A DNA stretch of 64,000 bases from Ulota crispa. Its lineage: Eukaryota > Streptophyta > Bryopsida > Orthotrichales > Orthotrichaceae. Of this stretch, positions 45,467-57,294 are shown one piece after another. The stretch is taken from NCBI GenBank assembly GCA_963920765.1, contig OY987248.1:17270539-17334538 (forward strand), in the 5' to 3' direction. The notes beneath the pieces were generated by a model. It saw only the letters and a program-made list of their open reading frames with translations. It did no database searches and was not told the DNA's origin. How positions within the stretch are numbered: position 1 is the first letter of the stretch; each line of letters starts with the position of its first letter. Both the position numbers and the translations under genes were made by a program.

Positions 45467-48190
45467 ATGATTCTCACTGATGCCGGAAAAGAGGTCCAAT
45501 TTTGGGTGCATCTTGACAACCCTGGATCGGGTCTCCACATGGAGAATGCTTCGACGTCTGGACGGCCACCTCTTCCTCATCACTCTCACGCTGCACTTCT
45601 CAGAGCGGCGTCGTCATTCAAAGAGAAGTCTCCCGCTATTTACCGCAACTTGTCCGCCGATGGAACTCGGATCTATGATTCCATTCAACATCCTCCCGAA
45701 GAAAAAAGCTCCGTAGAACCTCCTCCTCCTCCTCCTCCTCCTCCTCCTCCTTCTCTTCCTCCTCCTGCTTCTTCCTCTTCTTCCTCTTCCTCTTCCTCTC
45801 TTCCTCCTCCTGCTTCTTCTTCTTCACCTTCTTCTTCGACTTCCTCAAGTAGAATACAATATCCGAACTTGCAGGACTCGACGTCCTCAAAGCAATTCAC
45901 CCATCCCTCATCTTCATCTTCACCGGGATCCTTTGAGGATCCTTCAGCAAAAAGCTCAAACTCCAGTGTCATTCCACCGACTCCTCCGCCGTTGATATCA
46001 AGAGCTTTATCGCATTCTCTTTCGCTTTCTGCTCTGAAGAAGACACACGAGTGTAACTCACGTGGTCGCAAGGAAACTGTCGATACATGGGACGGGGTAT
46101 TCTTCCAAGGAATCAATACTGATGTTACTCTCTACACCAACGATGGTTACGAACTACACGCGCATTCAATGATTTTGGTAAGCTTTTGCATACCTGTTTG
46201 GTTTTTATTTTTAGTCTTTTCTCGGCATCTGTCTGAATATCGACGTTTTGCTTCTTGAAGATGTGCAGCTCTCCTGTACTGAAATCTATACTAAATGACG
46301 AGTTTCGAAGATCAACGCATGCTTTCATCAACATTCGTGGAGTTCCTTTCCAAGCACTTCGTTGCTTCGTTCGCTTCTTGTACTCGTCTCGGTATGTAAA
46401 ACCGTCTAAGATATTAGTGATTCTCCACCATTTTCTTGTTTTTGGTAGAGTGAAAGCAAAATTTAGTTTATTGATGAGTACATTTTGGAAACAGGTGCGA
46501 GGAAGACGACTTGGAAATGTTCGCCATCCATTTATTAGTGCTTGCACACGCATACACCGTCCCAGCCCTGAAGCGTTTCTGTACAGACAGATTCCAACAC
46601 GGGCTGCTCAACTCTGAAAACGTTGTGGATGTCTTGCAAGTAGCCAGGTAATGACATTTTCTGTACTTGGATTATGTTGTTTTCTGATTTTTTTTCTTCT
46701 GCTTTGAAGCTGTTTTCTCTGCATATAAACAAGCTTTAGCACTTAGTGTTGCTTCAAGTTTTTGAGACTGTTGTGGTGGTTTCAGTTGATTGAGTTTTTG
46801 TAATTTCCAGGTTATGTGACGCGTCTCGGCTTCAATTGTTGTGTTTGCGGCGCATTGTGTCCGAGTTCAAGGCCGTGGCTCGATCAGAAGCGTGGAGGAT
46901 CATGAAAGAGTCTAACCCTACTCTTGAGCAGGAGCTCGTGGAGGCTGTGGTTGAAGCAGAGACGGTAAAGTCTCATGTTTTTCTCACCTGGCTTTTTCAA
47001 GTTTCCTTGTAAAATGCATGTCTTCCAGATTCAAGGATGGTTAGTTAGAGTGGTGGCAAGATTTTTGTTATTTCTATTCTTGATGTGGTTTTGGGAAATG
47101 TGCAGAATAGAAGAGACAGAGTTCGGAAGCGTGAGGACCACAAGGTGTACTCGCAATTGCACGACGCTATGGAAGCGCTGGTGCATATCTGTCGAGATGG
47201 GTGCCGTTCTATTGGTCCTCATGACAAGGCTCCGGGTGGGGGACTATCGGCCTGCTCGTTCCCGGCTTGCAGAGGCTTGGAGTCGCTTGTGCGCCACTTC
47301 GCTGCGTGCAAACTTAAGGTTTCTGGAGGATGCGTGCATTGCAAGCGTATGTGGCAGCTTTTGGAGCTTCACTCTCGGATGTGCACTTTGCAAGCCCCCT
47401 TGTGCAAAGTGCCCTTATGCCGGTACCCCTTTCTTTGCACTCTCAAATCACCCTTTTTGCATCCTCTCAATTGGAGCCCTTTGTTGCATTCTCAAATATC
47501 CCTTTTGCACTCTCAAATAACCCCTTTTTGCATTCCCGTTGCCCCGTTGTTTGCACTCTATCCTCAAATAATTTTGTTTTTGCCACTCTACTTTCTATTG
47601 ACCCCTCTTTGCATACTCTTCAAGGAGCCGTTCATTTCTTATCATTCTTGGGTTGATCTTTATAATGCTTACAAAGGTTTTGGATATAACTTAGATGTGC
47701 TGTAGAAAATGTTTTTTTCAACTTTCTGGAAGTTGTTGACTAAATACAGAGACGTGTTAATGTTGAACAGAAATTTTGAATATTTATCTTTGTGGTGAGA
47801 CTTGAAACCAACATCATAAATTTTTGCCCAATCTGTTATTGTAGCAGAATTTTGCTTTTGAAAATCCCCCAAAGATGTATCTTTTTTTTGTAAGCGATTG
47901 AAGTTTGATATGAACACTTCGTTAGTCTACTTAGTTCTTACATTTCAGTTGTTCTAAAGCTTGGAGTTTTGTGTATAACCAAAGAGAAAGTTTGGAGTAG
48001 TAAGCTGGTGGGAGCTTGTGTGTGTTTTTTTGTGTGCAGGCATTTCAAGGAACGGGTGGGACAGCAGCCCAACCGCAGGGAGGAGCTCCGGTGGAAAATG
48101 CTTGTTCGGAAAGTGCAGTCGTCTGCCAAAGTATCGTCCGGGAGCTTCTCTTTGCTTGCCGTGTCAGCTCGTCTCTCTCAAGTCAATTAG
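45467..48190 (+). CDS. BTB/POZ and TAZ zinc-finger protein (BT family)
   Basis: Exons 45467-46177, 46261-46391, 46495-46647, 46811-46964, 47106-47422, 48040-48190; all GT-AG, joining to 538 residues. BT proteins are plant-only: the BTB domain can bind CUL3 ubiquitin ligases, the TAZ domain binds transcriptional partners, and a C-terminal segment binds calmodulin. BTB spans about residues 210-325 (DVTLYTNDGYELHAHSMIL; VRFLYSSR; VLAHAYTVPALKRFC). TAZ spans about 400-497, with zinc ligands in HICRDGC, ACRGLESLVRHFAAC, GCVHCKRMWQLLELHSRMC and CRHFKERV. RWKMLVRKV (about 508) matches the calmodulin-binding segment. The first 200 residues are long for the family and low complexity: a CCT-encoded poly-Pro run from about residue 85, then poly-Ser. 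I use the ATG at 45467; the frame is open slightly upstream, but only in the probable leader exon. Leader intron and intron 5 contain tandem repeats. Confidence 0.92.
47423..48039 (+). repeat. BTB-TAZ intron 5 with degenerate ~25 bp repeats
   Basis: From about 47428 to 47620 the intron consists of six to eight degenerate copies of a unit like CCCTTTTTGCACTCTCAAAT. The unit resembles the end of the preceding exon (TGTGCACTTTGCAAGCCCCC), which suggests expansion from exon sequence. The rest of the intron is unremarkable. Confidence 0.6.
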
Positions 48191-50810
48191 GTTAAAAAGC
48201 TTTTTCTTTTTGATTGAGCCCCGTTGGTTGTGTTTTTTTTTATGAGGTTTTGTCAGAAAGGTTTAGCTTCTGGCAACGTATGATTTGAAGAGGCTTAATC
48301 TATGAAGGCTGTGAGGGTGTAAAACGTGATTGAGTGATTTGCCTCCGAGGAGAAATTGTAGAATTTTTTTAGCTTTTCTTCTGTGTAGCAAATGAGCCGT
48401 GTTTACACGATGGCAGGAATGGAATCTTTCTTATGCCAGACTAGAGAATGGCAAATAGAATATAGAATATTGTTGTACTGAAGTTACTGTAAGGTAATTT
48501 TAGTATCTTAATATCCTTAAGTCTATTGACTTCGAGATAGCTGCAGCACCATAGGACAGTGGTAAGCTGAAAATGGCAGTCAAATGACCAGAAAGGTGCA
48601 CCACTAGTAGGTGCATAATACACCCAGTAGTTGTTACATATTATTCCATGGAAGGGTGGTAAGCTACACTTTCAATTCTTTTATGGCTTTGGACCGCAAG
48701 GGCTGAGGCTTTGCATTGAGAGAAGCTAGCTTGAAAAAGTTTGAATAATGGATACTTTACGTGAATAATTGAGCCTGTACTACGGGGAGAGTCTCCTGTA
48801 GCGTAGCTCCTTGTGTTCTTCAAATATATTCTGGAAGAAATGTGGCTTATTTTGCAGGTCACAATTCTGTATAAATTTTCTTCCAACTTGGAGCTTGGAG
48901 GTTTGTTACCGTGGATTACATTTCGGCAATACAATCAAGTTCTTTACAAAAAATGCAAGTATGTTGTGAACTGATTCAGTGAATCCAATCAAAACCCCTT
49001 TAAATTTGAACTGTTGGTGTTTATTAGGTTGAGTACTTAGTATTTGTATGTGGATTGAGAAGGGGAGTGTGGATTACAAAAACTAAAAGGTTACATAAGA
49101 AAGTTTTTGCTACTATTTTGGTATCTGGAGGCTTGCATTTATGTGTTAGTTTTTACTTACAGATTTGAAAAAATAGAGTTTTGAGTATGATAATGGGAAC
49201 TTCAAAGTGCACATAGTATGCATATTACCGTCGCGCGGGTTTATGTATTGCCTCATTTGTTCGTTTAGATCGAAGTATGTTCAAATTCTGAACAATGATT
49301 GAATTTACAAATATGTTCTATGCATAATTGCATATGAAAACCTGATTTTTTTTTTTGTGTTCATCCATTTGGTATTAGATTCTTATGTTGGTTTTCTAAC
49401 GTTTTTGTTTTATATACTTCAAAATCTGCAAATATTTTGTAGTTTAAAATAGTACTAACTATGATGCACCTCGAAAACTAACTTTCTTTGTTCAAAAATT
49501 TGTTCGAAAAAAATGGTTTCAAAAAGTAAACACAACAAAAAAGATTGAAAGATTTGTCACTATAAGAACTTTAAGAAACTTAAAGGATATTTGTGAGAAT
49601 CATTGACATTATGGATTTTCATACTTTGGGAGAAACTTTGCTTGTAGAATCACGGGTCTTAAATAAAATTGCAAATCTTTTTATGAGGAACTAAAAAGTA
49701 TTGCGCACCTAGCTAGGTGCAAAAATTTGCTAGCATGTAAGCTCTTATAATGAAAAAATGTGGAAACCCTAATTGGGAGGTAAAACTAAATTTCCTTGCC
49801 GGAGTATCAAAGCTAAGAGCATCACCACCACACCACCACATCAGCAAGAATTCATCTCGGGAAACACTGTGATTTTCCTTTCTTGGACTGCAATTTCCCC
49901 CCACTTGTGCAACTAGGCAAAATCTTGCTCAACTAATAACAAGTCTTCTTGCTTGAAAAAGTAGATAGAATCTTCATCATTGTTTACTCAACCTATTAAT
50001 TGATCAAAGAAAAATATTTTTTAGAAGATTTTTTGGGCATTGAGAAAATGCAATTTTTGTAGCACAAGAAAGTATATTTTGGCAGGTCCAAGCATTAATC
50101 GTCATATTTCATCCATAAGTTTCCTTGACACAATGTTTTGCTGAATGAGTGGAGATGTTCTAAGACCATTCTCTAGACCAAATGAATTGCATACTATGAT
50201 TCATATCTCTAAAAGAAAATGAACAATAAATAACTTGTTTACAACAATTACAAGTTTCATAATCGACTGTAATCAAATCATTTCAAAATCATTATATAGT
50301 TGTTTAAGACATTTAAATTTATTGTGGACCAATTACTTAGGACACAATTTTCTTCTAGTGAGCTTTTGATAACCTCTCAACTCCTAGTGTAAACGTGTAA
50401 ATATGCCATCATGATATTTCGAATGCAACAACTCTTGTTTACCTACAGAAACCACTTTTCACCATTGAATTGAATAAAATTTAATGAAAATGTCCATAAA
50501 TGGCACAAACAACTTTTGTTGAGCAGGACTCAGATTTCCCGCATTGGAAATCTGAACTGAAAGTCTGAAAGCCAAGCCTTTTTACCAACAACACACCAAA
50601 CCTGATTGACACTTATCTTAGATGATCAATGCCACCAATCCTACCCTCTAGTCTTCACAAATATGGTCAAATTTAACAAATTTCATACTACTTTTTTCTA
50701 ACACCATAGTGGCAAATTGAAACATTGGCGTGCTTCCATTATATATATAGACCTATATATATATAGAAAATTGTTAATGCCACACTGTAGTGAACATGTA
50801 ATTTGAGAGT
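48191..50810. other. BTB-TAZ 3' flank and intergenic DNA
   Basis: The first few hundred bases should hold the BTB-TAZ 3' UTR. No further gene is seen. An orphan CACTA-type right end (TTTTCTTCTAGTG) is at about 50349-50361. Tandem TATATATAGA is at about 50742-50764. Confidence 0.45.
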
Positions 50811-51440
50811 TTAACCCCTAAATGCCCAAGGCCTTTTGTGAGCTTCTAGGAATTTGTTCTAAAGTGAACAAAAAGTCAATATTTTGATAAGCTGTATGAA
50901 TTTTTTGTAAATTGTAACCATATAAATTCAAATTAGATATGTTAAACATCACATAGGAAAAGAAAACACAACAATACCAATTATAATGTTTGATCAAGAG
51001 GGTGTTAAAACTGCAAAAATGACTTCAAGCCTTTCAATCCTCTTTTCACATGTCAAATCTAAAATGTTGGTCACCAAAAAGATATGAGGTCAAAGGGCAT
51101 ACCATACATACCTCCAATCCATTTACAATTTTTCAAAATCTCTTTTACAATTTTTTAAAATGAATTTCTAATGTGAATTTTTCTCCAAGATCTAGTGTAT
51201 TTGAGGCTCATTTTCATGAGATAAAAAAGTCAAGATTGCAATGGACACCTTTGCACAAAATCTTGAATAGAAAATTCATAACCAATAATTTTCAAAATCA
51301 GGTTTTTGATGTTAAAACTAGACTTCAAAAAAAATAATTTTGAAATACTAAATACTAAAAATAGCAGCTTAGTTAGATTTTATTGAACTTCAAAATGTTG
51401 TCAGCACCAAAATGTGGTGCCTTGGGCATTTAGGGGTTGT
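50811..51440. mobile_element. TTAA-flanked element, copy 11
   Basis: TTAA (50811-50814), CCCCTAAATGCCCAAGGC; right end GCCTTGGGCATTTAGGGG followed by TTGT, a mutated TTAA. Terminal inverted repeat of at least 18 bases is perfect. Body 622 bp. Confidence 0.75.
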
Positions 51441-51801
51441 TACCTTTTTTTGTTCAAGTGGTCCATCATTCATTCAAGGGAAAATATCAAATATAGGCTT
51501 GTCAATTGGCCATATTTCAAAAATAACCCTAACAATTACAAAATACCAAAAATAGACCTCATCATATATCAACAATAGGCCTTACAACTAAGGTGACCAA
51601 AACATTGTGCATGTTTATTTAGGGGAATTAATATATGCACACCTGGGGTTTGACACATGCGCATCATAAGGGGGGGTAAGTTTTAGATATTTATCGTAAA
51701 TAGGAACTACAATGGAGGTTATAATTGAACAACACCCAATGAAAAAACTTAGCTTTTTTTACAAACAAGGATAAAAGTAATAATTTCCCCCTAGCTATGC
51801 T

Positions 51802-52434
51802 CTTGGGGAGATCACTAGCCTATGTTTTAGGAATCACGTGAGTTAAAAGATAGGGTCCATTTAATTCAAAGGACAAAAAACTTATATAATATGTAGAGCT
51901 ACTATAGGGATCATGAATATTATGTATTTTAGTATTTATAAATTAGGGTATGTAAAAACATTAGGTAGTAGGATTGTTTATTAATAAATTACCCTTGACA
52001 AATAGGGATTGTAAATTTTTTTAGTGTTGCTCTTCATGTTAAACTATTTTAAATACATGCCATAGAATTGAGAAATACTAAAAACTTGTTAATAAAAATT
52101 TACACTTGGGCAATAGCCCTTTAATTCATATGCGTGTTATTGATATCATGGTGAATACCATGTGTGTATGTGTAATAGAAAGTCAATTTTTTTTTATGAA
52201 TAATAGAGATAAGATAAAATTGGACAAACAAAATTTACACATAAAATAGCCCCTTTTAAAAACCAAATGAATGAATTTATAAAAAAACATAAGGTACTAG
52301 AAATATGACCTGCGTAGCTTTTTATATAAAAATATTGTCATTTCAAATACCATATTTTAGATAAATAGGCCTACATCAAATACCCTCTTAACTCACGCGT
52401 ATACCATAAAATTACAAGGAGTGATCTCCTTGAG
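51802..52434. mobile_element. 8-bp-duplication element (family C), copy 2
   Basis: Left CTTGGGGAGATCACTAG, right GGAGTGATCTCCTTGAG; perfect 8-bp duplication GCTATGCT (51794-51801 and 52435-52442). Body 633 bp. Removing the element and one duplication restores a continuous family B sequence. Confidence 0.8.
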
Positions 52435-52581
52435 GCTATGCTTTTCCATTGGGCATTGTTCAATTGTAACCTCAGTTGTGGTTTCAAGCAAAATCAAGGT
52501 CTCTAAATCCAAATTTGAATTTAGATTTTACAAATTCAAATTTTAGGTGGTAAATATCTAAAATTTACCCCCCTTGTCTCA

Positions 52582-53864
52582 GGGGGGTCACACCCCTTTA
52601 CAATTGGATACCACCTGGGATAATGGGGTAATTAAATGGGGGGTATTTAGATTCTTTAAGGTAAATTTTTCCTTCCTTTCTTTAGATAAAAAGCTACTTT
52701 AGTGTATTTTAGGGTATCCTATGTTTGTTTCTAAATGATTATATGACCTAATTTTAGATCCTATTTTTTTTACAAACACAAAAGTATCATAAGAAAAAAT
52801 TGTGTGTGTACAATGGGTTTATAGAAGACTTTAGCCCGCAAGAAAATAGAGTAAGAATTTAACACATAGCAAGTTCCTCAAACCATACTTACAAAGCAGC
52901 CTTCCTAAACCCCTAACCCATTCCTAAAAATTCCGTTTACCCTCAACCACATGCATACTCACAAAACAGCAAACGACAAGCTTTAAAGCATTGAACCCTA
53001 AAATGGAGTAGAAAAGAGGAAATGAAGAAAATCGGGCAAAGGACAGCAAGTAAGTTTGAGCATGAACCTGAGCTCTTACTATCAAGAATTGCAAAAAGAA
53101 CTGAGCGGTAATGCCAACGTCCACCACTGTTGGTGGCAGAAGAAGATAAGAAATGCAACCTTGAACACGCCAACGAAGAAAACAAATCCGACTCCATATG
53201 CAAACCCCACTAAGCTCACACTCTTGCGCTTGCAAAAAGAGCAATGTTAGGAAAATTCTATAAAGAGGATGAAAAACTTCAATTGCACAACACCCTTGCC
53301 GCCACTTTCAACGCGCTCAGGTAATCTGGGGAGAGAAAAATCGCAAACATCAAGAAAGCAATCTCAAATATGAGAATCCTGAGTGCCAACAAGAGCAATA
53401 GTAAGCTTAGCATAATATTGTGTAAAGAAGCCAGAATGTAACGAATCCAATGTGCTCGCCATCACAAATCATACTCTTGAGATTCCACAACAACGCCAGC
53501 CTTTGCAAGCACGCCTAACCCTTCTTCAATTGCCCTACATCATGTTGCTAAATCCTAAACCATTATTACCCAAAACCTGGATAGAAAAAACCTTTTTTCC
53601 TCCATATTGCTCAGGGACTCTAAACCCTACACTCATCCTCCTAAACTCCTTTAGGATAATCCCTATAATTCCTACCCTTTTTTTTCTACAGTATTTTAAA
53701 ATGGAGGATTATACACCACCCTATTTTACATATAATGAAGCAAGACATATTTTTCCAAATGCTATGGTAAATCTAAAAAAGATAAAAAATTTATCTACAA
53801 TGAATAAACTTGACCCTATTTTTTATTGCACATAGTTTGCTAAACATTGGAGAGTGACCCCCCC
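52582..53864. mobile_element. Element with GGGGGGTCAC ends and gene-like cargo (tentative)
   Basis: Left AGGGGGGTCACACCCC, right AGAGTGACCCCCCC. It interrupts the right arm of a family B foldback. The interior at about 52880-53440 is GC-richer and gene-like: on the minus strand a hydrophobic frame (FAYGVGFVFFVGVFKVAFLI) lies near 53210-53150, and CTCTCCCCAG at 53323-53332 (complement) would make a good splice acceptor. This may be a captured host gene fragment. The source gene is not recognised. Confidence 0.4.
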
Positions 53865-54048
53865 GCCAAGCCCCCTGTGCATATATCAATTCCCATATAT
53901 AAACATGCACAATGTTTTGGTCACCTTAGTTGCAAGGCCTACTTTTGATATATGATGAGGCCTTTTTTTGATATTTTTTTAATTGTGAGGGTTATTTTTG
54001 GAATATGACCAATTGTAAGGCCAATTTTGGATGTATTCCCTTCATTCA

Positions 54049-54892
54049 ATCACAACATTATCACCTCTTTAAAAAAACAAAAAAAAATTATAGAAAAAAT
54101 TTGAGCTTTTATTGCACCATTGCTATCTTTATTTTGTTTTGCTTTAAGTAATACAAGAGTCCTATATTTTTAATTTTTGATTGAAGAACCTCCATATTTT
54201 TTGAATATAACCTTAGAATGATAAAGGCAAAACATATTTTTGGATCAAATAAAAAAAATTAGCATCAAATTCTCACTTTTCATGCTCAAATCACACCTTG
54301 GGGCGTGGAGTTAGTATTTGGGTGTGGCTTTAGTAATTTTCCTTTGTGTATTATAATGTGACAATATTTGATAGAACTCCTATATGCATGGTGGCAATAT
54401 CAAAAAGGGGGGGTGGTAGTATCAAGACCCTATAAGAAAAGCAAAAGCCGAAGTAAGGTAGACATACCCATTGCCGATCACTTCCAAAATCCCAATGCCT
54501 CATTCTACATTTGAGGTGTTCTCCACACATTCTTGAACCCAAAGTGGAGCAACGAATGCCACTTGCACAAGCAAATCTTGCCACATATCAACCTAAGAGT
54601 TAGTTTGGGAGGGCTTGGATTGGAAACTTCAAGTACATGTATAGGGACACATCTAAGCACTTTCAAGGTTAGTCTATAGTTACTTTAAAGGTCCTATGAG
54701 TTGCAACTTTGCCCTTTGAATTAAAATAATCTACAACAAAATTTTCCACAAAAAAAACTTTTCATGATAGCTTGTTGAAGGCCAAGGCTAATCCTGCGGA
54801 TTTTTTTGTTGGATTTTCCAAGATCTTGAGTGACCCCAAACCCTTAAACAGTCAGGTATGGGACCCATACCCGGAGATGTTTTTTAGCTTAA
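54049..54892. other. Intergenic, no gene seen
   Basis: No domain-bearing frame. The 77-codon minus frame at 54351-54584 has no support. Confidence 0.4.
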
Positions 54893-55440
54893 CCGACCAA
54901 TATTCTACATTTTCTTGAGCCAACCAGTTGTTTAAAGCATACTCCCAACTTAACCTATAAAAATAAATAATATTTTCTTTTTTCCTTCTTAAATGGTTTA
55001 CTTTTTTTTTAAACTTTTGCATTCAATTCGACAATTCTCAAAATCAACCCGCTACCTTGTAACTAAATGCCGGTACTCCCAGTACATTGGTATGAGTCTG
55101 TCTACCGTATTACAATTTTGGAGAGACCCTCACTCATTTGCCCCACTCGCAAAGCCAAAACGCCAAAGTGCCAGCAAGGCAACGGACCAGCTCCTACAAG
55201 TGTGTCACACTCGCGACGTCCTCGGCACTGTTGCGGGTGTCCCGGCAATCCCAGCGTGCAGGTCCGCTTTTCCTGGGCTCGCTGGATCGGTCACCCCCGG
55301 TCGCTCGCCACTGAAAACGCATATACCGTCCCCGCAAAACAACCCTGCATACCACGCCAAGAGCATTCACACCCTTCGAGCGTCCTCAGTCCACCCGATA
55401 AACATGCCGGAATACCAAGCCCGAGCTTTTAATAGACAAT
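54893..55440. repeat. Duplicate of fimbrin upstream sequence (A)
   Basis: 54893-55090 matches 57478-57985 in order: CAATATTCTACATTTTCTTG, CCAACCAGTTGTTTA, ATTCAATTCGACAATTCTCA and AAATGCCGGTACTCC. It is followed by a GC-rich block (55130-55440) with a 149-codon open frame but no recognised domain. It could be displaced promoter or leader DNA. Confidence 0.55.
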
Positions 55441-55489
55441 AGCTTATAGGGAAAAGTTTCTGAAATTTGCAATATTTGTCTGGGGATTG

Positions 55490-56260
55490 ATGCATGTACC
55501 ACCCCTTCTTTACTATTTTACCGCACCCTAGTATATGTAGTCAATATTTAAAATAGGTGTGGACTTTGGGAAAAACATCACTAATCTGAAAATACAACTT
55601 GATGTAGAAGATGCAGTATTAATTTTGTTTTTTTAGCTCTTAACCTCACTGATAGTATCAATTTAAAAAAATATAAATTATGCGTAAATTATATATTTTT
55701 TAAATTGATACTATGAGTGGGACTAAGAACTGAAAAGTAAAAATAAAACTACATCTTTAATGTCAAGTTGTGTATTTAAATTAGTGATGTTTTTCCCATA
55801 TTCCACAACTATTTTAATATTGTAAAACATTGACCGTATACAGTAGGGTGTGGTAGAATACTTAAGAGCATCACCACTCATCTTCTAAAATATATGGCTT
55901 GTTGCCACTGGTTTGCACAATTGCCTCAGCCGTCTTGCATAATGGAAGAACTTGTTAAGAGGCCAAGCCAAAAGTTTACAGTGGCATGCAAAATTGGGCT
56001 CTTTTGCAAGCCAAAGGGCGGCTTGCAAATTGCATGAGACAAGCATCTTTTTGCACTTTTCCAATAAACAAGGACTTGATCCGTGAATGTGGACGTAACC
56101 AATTGGGTGGAGACGGCCTCTTAAGAGGTTGTGGGTGGGGCAACCCTTCTTCCCTAGCTTGCAAACTGACTTGTAAATTGGCTTGCATTTTGTAGGATGA
56201 GTGGTGATGCTCTAAACCTACACAAAAAACATCTAGTGAAAAGTCGGCTAAATATGGAAA
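55490..56260. repeat. Foldback repeat with nested Tourist-like MITE
   Basis: Outer arms include ATGTACCACCCCTTCTTTAC and the partner AGTAGGGTGTGGTAGAATAC; inner arms TATCAATTTAAAAAAATATA and ATATTTTTTAAATTGATA meet near 55680. A MITE at 55867-56213 sits at the right edge. Confidence 0.5.
55867..56213. mobile_element. Tourist-like MITE with TAA duplication
   Basis: Left GAGCATCACCACTCATC, right GATGAGTGGTGATGCTC, flanked by TAA on both sides. A 3-bp TAA/TTA duplication with GAGCATC ends suggests the PIF/Harbinger (Tourist) group. About 347 bp; sub-terminal GCTTGCAAATTGCATG-like inverted words also occur. Confidence 0.65.
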
Positions 56261-56675
56261 GGGGATTAATATGTGTACCACACCCTTTCAGCTATTCTAC
56301 CACACCTTTGGGGTAAATTTTAGATTTCTAGCATCAAAAAGTTGAATTTGAGAATTTGGAATTTAGGTTTAGACTTAAAAGACCATGATTTTGTCTAGAA
56401 CCATAAAAATAGGTTGTAACTAAACAACACCCAATGAAAAAGCTTAGCTTAGGAGAAAAGCATTACTTTTACTTTTGTTTATAAAAAAAAATAAGCTTTT
56501 TCATTGGGTGTTGTTCAATTATAACCTTTTTATGATTATAGACTAGATCACTATCTCTAAATCCAAATTTGAATTCTAAAATCTCAAATTCAACTATTTG
56601 ATGCTAGAAATCTAAAATTTACCCCGAAAATGTGGTAAAATAGCTGAAAGGGTGTGGTACACATACCAATCCCCG
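56261..56675. repeat. Foldback family B, best preserved copy
   Basis: 415 bp with arms of about 185 bp. Left GGGGATTAATATGTGTACCA, right GGTACACATACCAATCCCC; inner pair AACAACACCCAATGAAAAAG and TTTTTCATTGGGTGTTGTT. TATGGA stands just outside both ends and could be the target duplication. Confidence 0.8.
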
Positions 56676-56695
56676 TATGGACAATGCCAGATTTT

Positions 56696-56890
56696 AGCCA
56701 ATTTCCCCCCGAACGTTGGCGTGGATGCTCGAATTGGCATCTACCTGCCCTTGAGTACGGACTCTTAATAACGCTTTTCCACCTCCACCGGTGCCAGCAA
56801 GGCCTGTAGCTGTCTGTCTCTTTCCCCTCCCTCGCGCACCTGAATCATCTACGGAATCCAGCCCCTGAGTCATCGACGGCAATGTACGGG
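56696..56890. repeat. Duplicate of fimbrin upstream sequence (B)
   Basis: GCACCTGAATCATCTACGGA and ATCCAGCCCCTGAG match GCACCTGAATCATCCACGGA and ATCCAGCCCGCCAG at 58019-58050. GC-rich compared with flanks. No gene is supported. Confidence 0.5.
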
Positions 56891-56922
56891 GAGAGCCGCA
56901 AAAACAAAATGTAAAAACACCT

Positions 56923-57294
56923 TTAAGACCCTTAAAGGACAGATGGATCACTGTGGCTTGCTTTGATTGTAGCATTCTACAGTGTTTTACACATGTGTAC
57001 CAATAGTATTGCTTCAAAAAGTTGAAAAAATCAACAATGCAAGTGCCCTCATGAAAATTGCAAGAAAGGCAGCCTGGGAACTAACACCATGTTTTTGAAT
57101 CTTATCACAATTTGAATTACAAAAAAAAAAAAAAATGCATCTCAAGAGGTAATTTTTTGTCTTCCATGATGGACCATGTGTTTATGGTCACTTTTGAAAA
57201 AAAATCAGATGAAAAACGACTTTTTTCTGAATCACAGCATCTTTTTTCAGAGCCGGAGGGACGTTTTTTGTCCTCCTCGACATTTAGGGGTTAA
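56923..57294. mobile_element. TTAA-flanked MITE, copy 12
   Basis: TTAA (56923-56926), GACCCTTAAAGGAC; right end CGACATTTAGGGG, TTAA (57291-57294). Same subfamily as copy 1 (3132-3524). The left end has two extra bases before CCC. Confidence 0.7.

Larger units (their letters stand above)
51622..53894. repeat. Foldback family B copy with two insertions
   Basis: Left GGGGAATTAATATATGCACA, right GTGCATATATCAATTCCC, with the characteristic GAACAACACCCAATGAAAAA and its complement-like partner CCATTGGGCATTGTTCAATT. Element sequence is split by the insertions at 51802-52434 and 52582-53864. Confidence 0.65.
51471..54048. repeat. Outer foldback (family K) holding three further elements
   Basis: Arms of about 130-150 bp: left 51471-51620 (for example TAAGGTGACCAAAACATTGT), right about 53898-54048 (ACAATGTTTTGGTCACCTTA). 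Between them lies a family B foldback (51622-53894), itself holding the family C element (51802-52434) and another element (52582-53864). Confidence 0.65.

Noticed and set aside
45636..46116. Glu/Lys/Gly-rich minus-strand frames opposite BTB-TAZ exon 1
   Set aside because: Antisense reading of the CCT/TCT microsatellites that encode poly-Pro and poly-Ser on the plus strand.
54993..55442. 149-codon plus frame in a GC-rich block as a gene
   Set aside because: No domain and composition like leader/promoter DNA; its left part duplicates fimbrin upstream sequence.
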